From CAVTLG01 sp963802635 (GTDB lineage Bacteria; Chloroflexota; Ktedonobacteria; Ktedonobacterales; Ktedonobacteraceae): DNA of 64,000 bases. The stretch is from positions 930,001-994,000 of the forward strand of contig CAWDJJ010000003.1 of assembly GCA_963802635.1 (NCBI GenBank). The letters are read 5' to 3'. Made by a program: the position numbers and the translations under genes. This document shows positions 8,160-14,947 of this stretch, in pieces (positions within the stretch are counted from its first letter, which is position 1; each line of letters starts with the position of its first letter). The notes below the pieces were generated by a model. That model ran no database searches. It worked only from the letters and a program-made list of their open reading frames with translations, and was not told the DNA's origin.

Positions 8160-9344
8160 CTAGAGGTGCAAGCCTAATATACGCGCCAAGCGCAGTACTT
8201 CAGAGCCGAGATGATGGTTCTGGTCTTGTAATGCTTGTTGGGCGGCGTGCCTGAGTAATAGGACAGCTTCTGGCGTGTTCAAATCCGTATCCATGGCGGC
8301 TGTGAAACGATTACGTAACATAATGTCCTCACCTGTAAATGCTCCGCCAACGAATGTGCTCACCTGTTGCAAGCGTTCTGCCGTTTCGGCGGCAATAGTG
8401 AGGTCTTCGGGAAAGCATTCCCAGGGGAAGCGGTAATGGTGGCTTTGTAGCAGAATGCGGATGGTATTGGCACTATAGTCTTTCAGGAGATTGCTGATCA
8501 GCGTCAGATTGCCAAGTGATTTACTCATCTTTTCACCATCCTGGTACACCATGCCAATATGCATCCATGTGCGTGAGAAAGGTGCTTTCCCTGTATAATG
8601 TTCCGACTGTGCAATTTCGCAAGTATGATGCGGAAATGCCAGATCTGCACCTCCACCATGAATGTCGATTTGCTGGCCCAGATAGCGCATAGACATACTG
8701 CTACATTCAATATGCCAGCCAGGCCGACCGGGTCCCCAGGGACTGGGCCAGGCTGGTTCGCCAGGAGCTTGTGCCTGCCAGAGCACAAAATCAAGTGGGT
8801 CTTTCTTACGCTGATCTTCGGGGTGGTTGCCTCGTTCATTGGCAATAGCCAGCATCGAAGGATAATCTTCCAGGCCGATAGCACGCGCTAATGCACCGAA
8901 TTTATGGTCATGTTGGACACTGTAATAGACACAGCCCGCATTCTCGTAGGCGTAGCCGTGTTCTATCAGACCTTGTGCTATCTCAATGAGATAAGGAATT
9001 TCGTCGGTAGCTCGCGAATAGACATCTGGACGGCGTATGTTGAGTGCATCCATGTCTGATAGAAAACGCTCAGTCTCGCGCCGACCTAATTCGTCCCAGG
9101 TCATACCCAGCTCATGGGCTTTGCGCAAAACATCATCATCAATGTCAGTGACGTTCTGCACGTACTTGACCTTATAGCCTGTGTATTCTAAATAGCGTAT
9201 GAGCGTGTCGAAGGTCATGTAAGTAAATGCATGACCTAGATGTGTGACGTCATATGGCGTAACTCCACAGACGTAGAGGCGAACGGTCGTATCAATGGGT
9301 ACAAAATCTTCGATAGATTGTGTGAGTGTGTTAAATAGCTTCAT
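8160..9344 (-). CDS. Cysteinyl-tRNA synthetase / MshC-type cysteine ligase
   Basis: A class I aminoacyl-adenylate enzyme of 394 residues. The HIGH box appears as T-P-Y-D-V-T-H-L-G-H-A and the KMSKS loop as E-K-M-S-K-S-L-G-N. Likely zinc ligands are in Y-V-C-G, H-I-E-C-S and F-P-H-H-T-C-E. It is clearly shorter than usual CysRS (about 460) and lacks most of the C-terminal anticodon-binding part. T-P-Y-D-x-T-H-L-G-H and H-H-Y-R-F-P-W-E resemble MshC, which joins cysteine to GlcN-inositol in mycothiol synthesis. The N-terminal F-N-T-L-T and the E-I-A-Q-S-E segment resemble CysRS. Whether it charges tRNA or makes a small thiol is open. The ATG at 9344 follows GGAGAAATGC and overlaps the end of tatD by 14 bp, so the two are translationally coupled. 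Confidence 0.85.
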   Translation of the reverse strand: MKLFNTLTQSIEDFVPIDTTVRLYVCGVTPYDVTHLGHAFTYMTFDTLIRYLEYTGYKVKYVQNVTDIDDDVLRKAHELGMTWDELGRRETERFLSDMDALNIRRPDVYSRATDEIPYLIEIAQGLIEHGYAYENAGCVYYSVQHDHKFGALARAIGLEDYPSMLAIANERGNHPEDQRKKDPLDFVLWQAQAPGEPAWPSPWGPGRPGWHIECSSMSMRYLGQQIDIHGGGADLAFPHHTCEIAQSEHYTGKAPFSRTWMHIGMVYQDGEKMSKSLGNLTLISNLLKDYSANTIRILLQSHHYRFPWECFPEDLTIAAETAERLQQVSTFVGGAFTGEDIMLRNRFTAAMDTDLNTPEAVLLLRHAAQQALQDQNHHLGSEVLRLARILGLHL

Positions 9345-10116
9345 GCATTTCTCCAAGACTAAACAGACGAATAGCGTTGGCTGAAGTGACCTGCGCAATC
9401 TCTTCCAGCGTCATGCTACGGATTTCAGCGAGTTTTGCGGCAGTATGTTTGACGAAGAGAGGTTCATTACGCCTGGCTCGTAGCGGTTTCGGTACCAGAT
9501 ATGGGCTGTCTGTCTCGACCAGCAGGCGATCTAATGGAACCATACGAGCGACTTCTGGTAGAACATTGCCTTGTTTGGTAAGTGGGCCAGCGAATGAGAG
9601 CATAAAACCGGTGCATGCCAGGCACTCTTCGGCCTGGGCAACGTCCCCAGAAAAGCAGTGAAAGACGCCACGTAAGCCCTGACCGTGGCTACGAAGTAGC
9701 TCAATGACATCATTGTGCGCGTCACGTACATGGATGATGCAGGGTAGATCACACGTGCGAGCGAGTTGTAGGTGGGCACAGAAGACCGCTCGCTGTACAT
9801 CGCGTGGTGAGAGCATGCGAAAATAATCGAGTCCGAATTCTCCAATTGCCACTACCTCTGGTTTGTGTGCCAGCTCGCGCAGTTGTAGGCCCACGTCGTC
9901 TGAGTAGCTCGTTGCCTCATGAGGATGCACACCTACTCCCGCGAAGATAGTGCCTGGGTAAGCTCGCGCTAATATAAGCGCGTCTTGACTTGAAGCAAGG
10001 TCGCAACCAGGATCAATGATGCGCGTCACGCCACCGGCTATCGCAGCTTCAATAACTGCCTCACGATCATCCCGAAAACGAGCGGTATCAATGTGAGCGT
10101 GACTATCAATGAGCAC
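9331..10116 (-). CDS. TatD-family metal-dependent deoxyribonuclease
   Basis: A 261-residue TIM-barrel hydrolase of the TatD/YcfH type. Metal-binding and catalytic motifs are all present: D-S-H-A-H-I-D at the start, E-F-G-L-D-Y-F, I-H-V-R-D-A-H, V-F-H-C-F-S-G-D, and V-E-T-D-S-P-Y-L near the end. The family removes 3' nucleotides from DNA and is linked to repair and quality control. The frame is open further upstream to an ATG without a ribosome site. The GTG at 10116 is preferred because GGAAAGG lies nine bases before it and the resulting length is exactly family-typical. It is the first gene of a two-gene operon with the overlapping cysteine ligase, downstream of a leader hairpin at 10154-10192. 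Confidence 0.93.
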   Translation of the reverse strand: MLIDSHAHIDTARFRDDREAVIEAAIAGGVTRIIDPGCDLASSQDALILARAYPGTIFAGVGVHPHEATSYSDDVGLQLRELAHKPEVVAIGEFGLDYFRMLSPRDVQRAVFCAHLQLARTCDLPCIIHVRDAHNDVIELLRSHGQGLRGVFHCFSGDVAQAEECLACTGFMLSFAGPLTKQGNVLPEVARMVPLDRLLVETDSPYLVPKPLRARRNEPLFVKHTAAKLAEIRSMTLEEIAQVTSANAIRLFSLGEMHEAI

Positions 10117-10153
10117 CAGATCTATCCTTTCCTGGCAGAAAACACACATAAAA

Positions 10154-10192
10154 AGGGAGAGCCAGAGTGGCATAGACCCCAGTGCTCTCCCT
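10154..10192 (-). terminator. Terminator-like hairpin in the leader of tatD
   Basis: On the minus strand AGGGAGAGC pairs perfectly with GCTCTCCCT across a 21-base loop and is followed at once by TTTTTATG. This is the form of an intrinsic terminator, yet no minus-strand gene precedes it. It sits just 38 bp upstream of the chosen tatD start. It could be an attenuator for the tatD-ligase operon. No T-box antiterminator consensus was seen. Confidence 0.5.
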
Positions 10193-10259
10193 GGTCATTG
10201 TACTACTTTGCAGTATAACACATACAACGGACCATCCGCTAATCAATCATCACCAGTAA

Positions 10260-10503
10260 AACAGGGCTTTCCAGTTCTGCCAGTGTGTTGACGGCGAAGA
10301 AGACGGATGAAAGAAGGGAACAGAGGGGTAGAAGAAAAACAGGTATCTGGCATATAAACGAAAAAAAATGGAGAGGGGGACGGACGCGATAAATCGGGTC
10401 CGCCACCGCCCCCCTGCTGTCACGCTAGCTCCCGTTCGGGCCATACTCGCTCTTTCCGTAAGCGTGGCCGCAACCTACCCATGCAGAACTGGAAAGCCCT
10501 GTT
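10260..10503. repeat. 244-bp element bounded by 21-bp perfect inverted repeats
   Basis: The sequence ACAGGGCTTTCCAGTTCTGC at 10261-10280 is repeated as its exact reverse complement at 10483-10502, and one more base pairs on the outside. The inside has no plausible gene. It contains a GC-rich imperfect stem (GGACGGAC...GTCCGCC region, about 10378-10405) and a purine-rich stretch. It looks like a MITE or the ends of a deleted insertion sequence. No target duplication was recognised. It separates tatD from the TIR gene. Confidence 0.65.
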
Positions 10504-10519
10504 CAGCACGAATAGACGC

Positions 10520-10554
10520 TTCCATATTGATGCACTTCTCTGTATAATGAGAAG
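10520..10554 (+). promoter_or_regulatory. Candidate promoter with inverted repeat around -10, upstream of the TIR gene
   Basis: A perfect TATAAT at 10543-10548 has a weak TTCCAT at -35 with 17-bp spacing. The -10 box sits inside the inverted repeat CTTCTC(N8)GAGAAG (10535-10554), a possible repressor operator. The start codon is 29 bp further on. Confidence 0.45.
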
Positions 10555-10576
10555 AAAACAGCGAGGAGCAAGCAAT

Positions 10577-11563
10577 ATGGCAGATCAAGCGCACCTCACA
10601 CTCATCCAGCAAGGTGTTCAACAATGGAATGAGTGGAGAAGGCAAAACCGCAAGATTTTTCCCGACCTCAGTGGTGCCAACCTCATCAATGCCAACCTCA
10701 TCCGTGCTGACCTCATCAATGCCAGCCTCAACGGTGCCGACCTCAGCGGTGCCGACCTCAACGGTGCCAACCTCATCAATGCCAACCTCATCCGTGCTGA
10801 CCTCATCAATGCCAGCCTCAACGGTGCCGACCTCAGCAATGCCAACCTCATCCGTGCTGACCTCATCAATGCCAGCCTCAACGGTGCCGACCTCAGCAAT
10901 GCCATCATGTGGGACACAATCCTTGGAAATCTGGACCTCCGCATAGTCAAAGGATTGGAAACTGTCGAACATAGAGGACCATCGCATTTGACAATTAACA
11001 CGCTCTACCGATCTGAGGGAGACATCCCTGAGGTATTTGTCGAAGGAACTGGAGTCCCTGATAGTTTCATTGAGTTCATGCACGCCCTGGCTGCCAAGCC
11101 TATCGAGTACTACACCTGCTTCATCAGCTATTCGAGCCAGGATGAACTCTTTGTCCGACGACTGCACAACGACTTGCAACAAGAAGGTGTCCACTGCTGG
11201 TTTGCACCAGAGGATATGGATATTGGCGATAAGATCAAGAAGCGCATTGACGAGTCGATCAAGCTGTATGATAAGCTGCTATTGATCCTCTCGGAGCACT
11301 CCATAGCGAGTAATTGGGTGGCCTACGAAGTCGAACGCGCCTTGAAAAAAGAGCCACAGGGAATCCCCAACGTGCTCTACCCTGTCCGTCTGGACACCGC
11401 TATTGTATCCTGCACTAAGGAATGGGCCACAGACATCAAGGAGACCAGGCACATCGGCAACTTTGAGCACTGGACTGATCCCCAGCAGTATCAAGACAGT
11501 TTGCAGCGGTTGTTCGCGCGCGTTGCGCGGCAAGTCACAACTCGAAGAGAAGCGTTGAGCTAA
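10577..11563 (+). CDS. Pentapeptide-repeat and TIR-domain protein
   Basis: A 328-residue two-domain protein. Residues about 35-120 are pentapeptide repeats of the A-(D/N)-L-x-x kind, forming a quadrilateral beta helix. Residues about 190-320 are a TIR domain. The TIR start Y-T-C-F-I-S-Y-S-S-Q-D is followed by W-F-A-P-E-D-M and the helix with the likely catalytic Glu in V-A-Y-E-V-E. Bacterial TIR domains with this Glu usually cleave NAD+ in antiphage abortive infection or make signalling nucleotides, so a defence role is inferred. The ATG at 10577 follows GCGAGGAGC; a longer frame beginning inside the upstream inverted repeat is less likely. The repeat DNA contains near-identical copies starting at 10691, 10781 and 10841, indicating recent expansion. 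No partner effector or sensor gene is adjacent. Confidence 0.88.
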   Translation: MADQAHLTLIQQGVQQWNEWRRQNRKIFPDLSGANLINANLIRADLINASLNGADLSGADLNGANLINANLIRADLINASLNGADLSNANLIRADLINASLNGADLSNAIMWDTILGNLDLRIVKGLETVEHRGPSHLTINTLYRSEGDIPEVFVEGTGVPDSFIEFMHALAAKPIEYYTCFISYSSQDELFVRRLHNDLQQEGVHCWFAPEDMDIGDKIKKRIDESIKLYDKLLLILSEHSIASNWVAYEVERALKKEPQGIPNVLYPVRLDTAIVSCTKEWATDIKETRHIGNFEHWTDPQQYQDSLQRLFARVARQVTTRREALS

Positions 11564-11588
11564 CCGGCCAGATCATGTCTTAGAAATA

Positions 11589-11617
11589 GGAGCGGCATTG
11601 CTTACGCATGCCGCTCC
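11589..11617. terminator. Hairpin between convergent TIR and prenyltransferase genes
   Basis: The 10-bp perfect stem GGAGCGGCAT / ATGCCGCTCC has a 9-base loop and lies 25 bp after the TIR stop codon and about 30 bp from the convergent stop. It is well placed as a bidirectional terminator, though the following T content is low on both strands. Confidence 0.6.
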
Positions 11618-11648
11618 CCCTCTCAATAATGCATAGAGAGATAGTGAG

Positions 11649-12857
11649 CTAGAAAGGTAATACATGGGTTGGTATCCCTGGTATCAGCAGCGGAATGAAT
11701 GTATTGGCGACCAGCGCGATGATCAGGAAGATGGTGAATAATGTCGTCAACGTGAGAGCCTGACGCATAATCAGGTGAAAGCCCGCTGGAGCATTTGTGC
11801 GTACTATACCCGAGAGCATGACAACAATCACAGGAAATGTCCATAAGGTAATCAGTATGAGGTGAGGAGCACCAAGTGGTACACCTAGCGCGATGATAAT
11901 GGCGCATGCCGCCAGTATCAGTATTAGGAAGATTGCTCTGCCCCAGCGCAATCCTGCCAATGCGACCAGTGTATATTTGCTGACGTGCATGTCGCTCTCA
12001 ATATCGCGCATGTTATTCACATGGATCACAGCCGTTGCCAGTAAGCCAAGGGGGAGACTATAGATGAACGGGGTAGAGGAAAACTTTCCTCCAGTTTGTA
12101 CCATATAAGCTCCCAGGGTGATCAATGGGCCGAAAATGATGAAACCTACTACTTCGCCCAGGCCCAGAGAGGAAAGTGGACGTGTCGTCGCGCTGTAGAA
12201 GTAAGCTCCAGCCACACCAAGCAGGCCAAAAAGATAGACCAGAGGACCTCCAGCCTGGGCTACAATGAAGCCAGGAACCATGCCCAGAAACAATAATATG
12301 AGTCCGAGGTAAAGGATACGGGCAGGTTTGATTGTGCCTTGCTGGATTAAGCCACCAGGGCCAAATGCATTACTGGTATCAATTCCACGCATATAATCAT
12401 AGTAATCATTGACGAGGTTTGCACCCAGTTGCAGTAGAGTAATGCTGACGAGTATCAGTAGAAAGTCTATGACGTGGAAATTGCCTATGAGAGTCCGCTT
12501 AGAAACGGTTGGTAGCCACGCCAGTACACTGCCTAGAAGTACAGGCATCAGTGATAAAGGGAGATAGCCAGCGCGCATACCATCCCTCCAGATTTGTAGC
12601 CACTCGCCCAGACTACGGCGGTATTCTTCTGGCTGTACAACTAATGGTGTTGGTATGTTGACTGAGCGCGTTGCTCTGACTGCACGAACAGAGACCTCTG
12701 GCTGCAATGTGCTGATGGTTTCAAGTGATCCAATCGGTATGGTTGGCACTTCTTCTGCTTGTACTGAATCAGCAGTGACGATATGGGTGGAAGTTGGAGG
12801 TATTGGTTTCGCAACTTCCTCTTCAGCATCGGTGTTTTTTAGGTCTTCGCTTTTCAT
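11649..12857 (-). CDS. menA: UbiA-family prenyltransferase, MenA-like
   Basis: An integral membrane enzyme of 402 residues, probably 1,4-dihydroxy-2-naphthoate polyprenyltransferase of menaquinone synthesis. Both Asp-rich metal/diphosphate motifs are visible: N-D-Y-Y-D-Y (about residue 155) and N-N-M-R-D-I-E-S-D (about 285). They are set among eight to nine hydrophobic helices. It begins with an unusual hydrophilic N-terminal extension of about 85 residues, rich in Glu, Thr and Pro, absent from typical MenA proteins of about 300 residues. GAGGGGAG precedes the ATG at 12857. No other men gene is adjacent. Related UbiA enzymes for other aromatic acceptors cannot be excluded, but G-L-I-Q-Q-G-T-I-K-P fits MenA. 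Confidence 0.85.
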   Translation of the reverse strand: MKSEDLKNTDAEEEVAKPIPPTSTHIVTADSVQAEEVPTIPIGSLETISTLQPEVSVRAVRATRSVNIPTPLVVQPEEYRRSLGEWLQIWRDGMRAGYLPLSLMPVLLGSVLAWLPTVSKRTLIGNFHVIDFLLILVSITLLQLGANLVNDYYDYMRGIDTSNAFGPGGLIQQGTIKPARILYLGLILLFLGMVPGFIVAQAGGPLVYLFGLLGVAGAYFYSATTRPLSSLGLGEVVGFIIFGPLITLGAYMVQTGGKFSSTPFIYSLPLGLLATAVIHVNNMRDIESDMHVSKYTLVALAGLRWGRAIFLILILAACAIIIALGVPLGAPHLILITLWTFPVIVVMLSGIVRTNAPAGFHLIMRQALTLTTLFTIFLIIALVANTFIPLLIPGIPTHVLPF

Positions 12858-13115
12858 ACGCTCCCCTCTCGGCGTGTGATGAGCAACTATCGTGTTTCTC
12901 TTGTCATGTGTAGCACGATCCGCTTGTATACGTCAATAAGACGCCCTACGATAAAAAAAGTTTCTGCCGTTAAACACATGTCTGGCTACTGTTGATAGTA
13001 TACAGGAACAAAGAAGCAAGATGTTCCCACTTCAATAGATTATAGCTATTGACATATGGAAATGCTACTCTTTTGATGAATGCTTCGTTCCTGGCAATTC
13101 TAATGAATGTAGAAG

Positions 13116-13778
13116 CTATGCTTCTGTTCTGCTGCTGACTTGGTATTGCTGTAAATCTACTTGTAATGCAAGCATAGAATGCTGCAATTGGGCCTGAATA
13201 ACGGCTGCCGTAAGATCGCCACGCGTTTTCTCTAAGATACCGCGTGCAGCATCGGTCGTGCGTCTCAAACCACTTGTAATAGCGTCAGGAAAGTCAATCG
13301 TGATTAACAGGGCATAGATGTCATCCATATCGTTCAAAAAGACTTCGCATTGGTCGATGTTACCACGACGCAACTGATCCAGGAGGTAACGACGTAATTC
13401 TCCGATAGCTTCGCCCAGTCCGTTAAGATAGGCTGCATGACCAATAGAGAGTTCTTCCGAGGTCGGCAAAGGACGGCGCTGGGCCAAAGCTGTAAATGTG
13501 CAGGCTTCAGCGTATTCTTTGTGCGCGTCTTGCACGAAACCCGCGTAATAGATGTCCTGGTGATCGCGTAAATCGATGTGCATCTCCTCGATCAAGCTCA
13601 AAGCCTGTGCGATCAAGCCGTCAGCAGTATGAAACTCTTGCCGATGGGTGGCACGGATACTATTTGCGCAGTAACGAATGGCGGTACGCGCTTTAGGCAA
13701 TGCCCGTTCACGCGCGGCGTGCTTGAGCGAAAAATACGAGATGGCATCGCGTCCAATACTATCTATTTGATCAGGCAT
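13116..13778 (-). CDS. Translin-family protein
   Basis: A 220-residue, fully helical protein with the translin/TRAX pattern. Features are D-I-Y-Y-A-G-F-V-Q-D-A-H-K-E-Y-A-E-A, then P-T-S-E-E-L-S-I-G-H-A-A-Y-L-N-G-L-G-E-A, and later F-L-N-D-M-D-D-I-Y and F-P-D-A-I-T-S-G-L-R-R. In eukaryotes translin binds single-stranded nucleic acid, and with TRAX forms the C3PO ribonuclease. Prokaryotic members exist but are little studied. The conserved acidic residues near E-Y-A-E-A and D-M-D-D could bind metal as in TRAX; this is inferred. The ATG at 13778 follows AAGGA at a slightly long spacing and gives the family's usual length. It stands alone on the minus strand. Confidence 0.88.
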   Translation of the reverse strand: MPDQIDSIGRDAISYFSLKHAARERALPKARTAIRYCANSIRATHRQEFHTADGLIAQALSLIEEMHIDLRDHQDIYYAGFVQDAHKEYAEACTFTALAQRRPLPTSEELSIGHAAYLNGLGEAIGELRRYLLDQLRRGNIDQCEVFLNDMDDIYALLITIDFPDAITSGLRRTTDAARGILEKTRGDLTAAVIQAQLQHSMLALQVDLQQYQVSSRTEA

Positions 13779-13984
13779 GAGAACACGTTCCTTTCTATAT
13801 CTATAGTTTATCATAGATTAAGGAACGGGATAAGATTGTTGCAATCCCTCAAGCGAGTTGTGAAAGAACGTAGACTCCTGCTACCTCTTTAGGAAGAAAG
13901 TGGCACATGAAATCCTGAAAATGTGCTATGTTATAGTATGGCACTCTACATGAGCCTGGGTCAACTGGCCCAGACCCGTAGAAC

Positions 13985-14458
13985 TTAATGTAGCCTTTTT
14001 TTCCCTGTCCACTTGCTATCGTGAAAGTGGAGTGGATAGACGTCAATTTCTGGTGGGAAAGTCATAAGTTGGAGATCTCCCGACCAGAAGAGTTGTTTCA
14101 TCATCTCTGCAACTGCATAGAGCAGGTGCTGCAACGAGGATTCACGAGCCTGCTCGTATGCCACACTACCCTGATAGACGGACATGTCCACAAAGCAAGC
14201 ATTGAGTGGTGTGCGCTCAGTGAGTCGTACAAGATAGATATTCATCTTTGTATTGCCTTGATCGACAGGAACCATGATACGCAGTTCAGGCCGCTGGTCA
14301 ATGATGTCCAGGCGATAGAAGACACCATAATGATCACGCGATGCCTGGAAAATGGAGATCTCTGGAATGGCGTCTCCACTGTCGTAGCGCTCGGCTGGAT
14401 GTTCCATTTCAACTCCTAACTCTGCCAGAAAGTCTTCAAACTGCTCATCGATGTTCAT
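13985..14458 (-). CDS. Hypothetical protein, 157 aa
   Basis: A hydrophilic soluble protein I cannot assign. It starts M-N-I-D-E-Q-F-E-D-F after GAGAGGAT. The middle is an alternating beta pattern (G-V-F-Y-R-L-D-I-I, L-R-I-M-V-P-V, N-I-Y-L-V-R-L), followed by a helix and a C-terminal basic tail. The profile could fit a small alpha/beta ligand-binding or immunity-type fold, but no motif supports a function. It lies between the translin gene and a noncoding stretch with insertion-sequence debris. Confidence 0.6.
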   Translation of the reverse strand: MNIDEQFEDFLAELGVEMEHPAERYDSGDAIPEISIFQASRDHYGVFYRLDIIDQRPELRIMVPVDQGNTKMNIYLVRLTERTPLNACFVDMSVYQGSVAYEQARESSLQHLLYAVAEMMKQLFWSGDLQLMTFPPEIDVYPLHFHDSKWTGKKRLH

Positions 14459-14589
14459 TATTATCCTCTCTATTGCTCCCATCATTATGGTACCAGGAAG
14501 TACCTAAGTTTATTGGGCTATGCCACCGCGGTGGCTCATACAATCGGTGCTCATCTGCATACATAGTTTGGCAATGCAGGAAATAACCA

Positions 14590-14608
14590 TCTGAATGCAA
14601 GGCAATAT
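14590..14608 (+). repeat. Solo right arm of the dispersed palindromic repeat
   Basis: The sequence TCTGAATGCAAGGCAATAT matches the right arm of the repeat family described at 51662-51730 with one base different. No left arm is present nearby. The surrounding 14459-14700 holds no gene I can support. Confidence 0.65.
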
Positions 14609-14699
14609 GATTTCGCCATCCTATTCTGACCCAGTACCAATAAAACGGTAATGTTCTATACGTTACCGAGAAAATCTGGGCATGGTTTCACCTCCCCTT

Positions 14700-14880
14700 T
14701 CATCTGCCTGAAGGTACTGCACCAGTTGGGAACGACAACCACAAGGGATTGTCGCTACGCGGTACAAGGACCAGCGCGTAGCGGCGGGGCTTGCCCCTGC
14801 CGATGTCCAGCCGACCTGAAAAGTTACCTGCGCTACCAGAATACACCTGGAAGACTCGATGGTGAGCCTGTCAGAGGAAT
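14700..14880 (-). mobile_element. Possible remnant of a TnpB-type (IS200/IS605) element end
   Basis: A GC-richer noncoding stretch containing GGGAACGACAACCACAAGGG. A very similar GGGAGCGACAACCACAAAGG is found at 45386-45405 next to a plausible TnpB C-terminal tail. The shared motif suggests that both are right ends of related IS200/IS605 elements. No intact transposase is present. Confidence 0.35.
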
Positions 14881-14906
14881 AACCATGCTATTCAGTTTAA
14901 AAGAAG

Positions 14907-14940
14907 GTCTATAGCTAGCTTTTTACGCGTAGCTATAGAC
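14907..14940 (-). terminator. Terminator of the penicillin-binding protein gene
   Basis: The 11-bp perfect inverted repeat GTCTATAGCTA / TAGCTATAGAC with a 12-base loop lies seven bases after the stop of the minus-strand gene. On that strand it is followed by CTTCTTTTAA. Confidence 0.6.
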
Positions 14941-14947
14941 TTCTCTG

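Noticed and set aside
10193..10480. T-box riboswitch before the cysteine ligase operon
   Set aside because: A hairpin is present but no T-box consensus or specifier-loop arrangement could be seen.
10671..10905. CRISPR-like periodic repeats
   Set aside because: The repeats are contiguous in-frame pentapeptide codons without spacers. No CRISPR array was seen anywhere in the window.
10475..11194. Long antisense frame with repeated E-V-G-T-V motifs opposite the pentapeptide-TIR gene
   Set aside because: It is the mirror of the 15-bp-periodic pentapeptide repeat DNA; there is no ribosome site and the sense strand has two clear domains.
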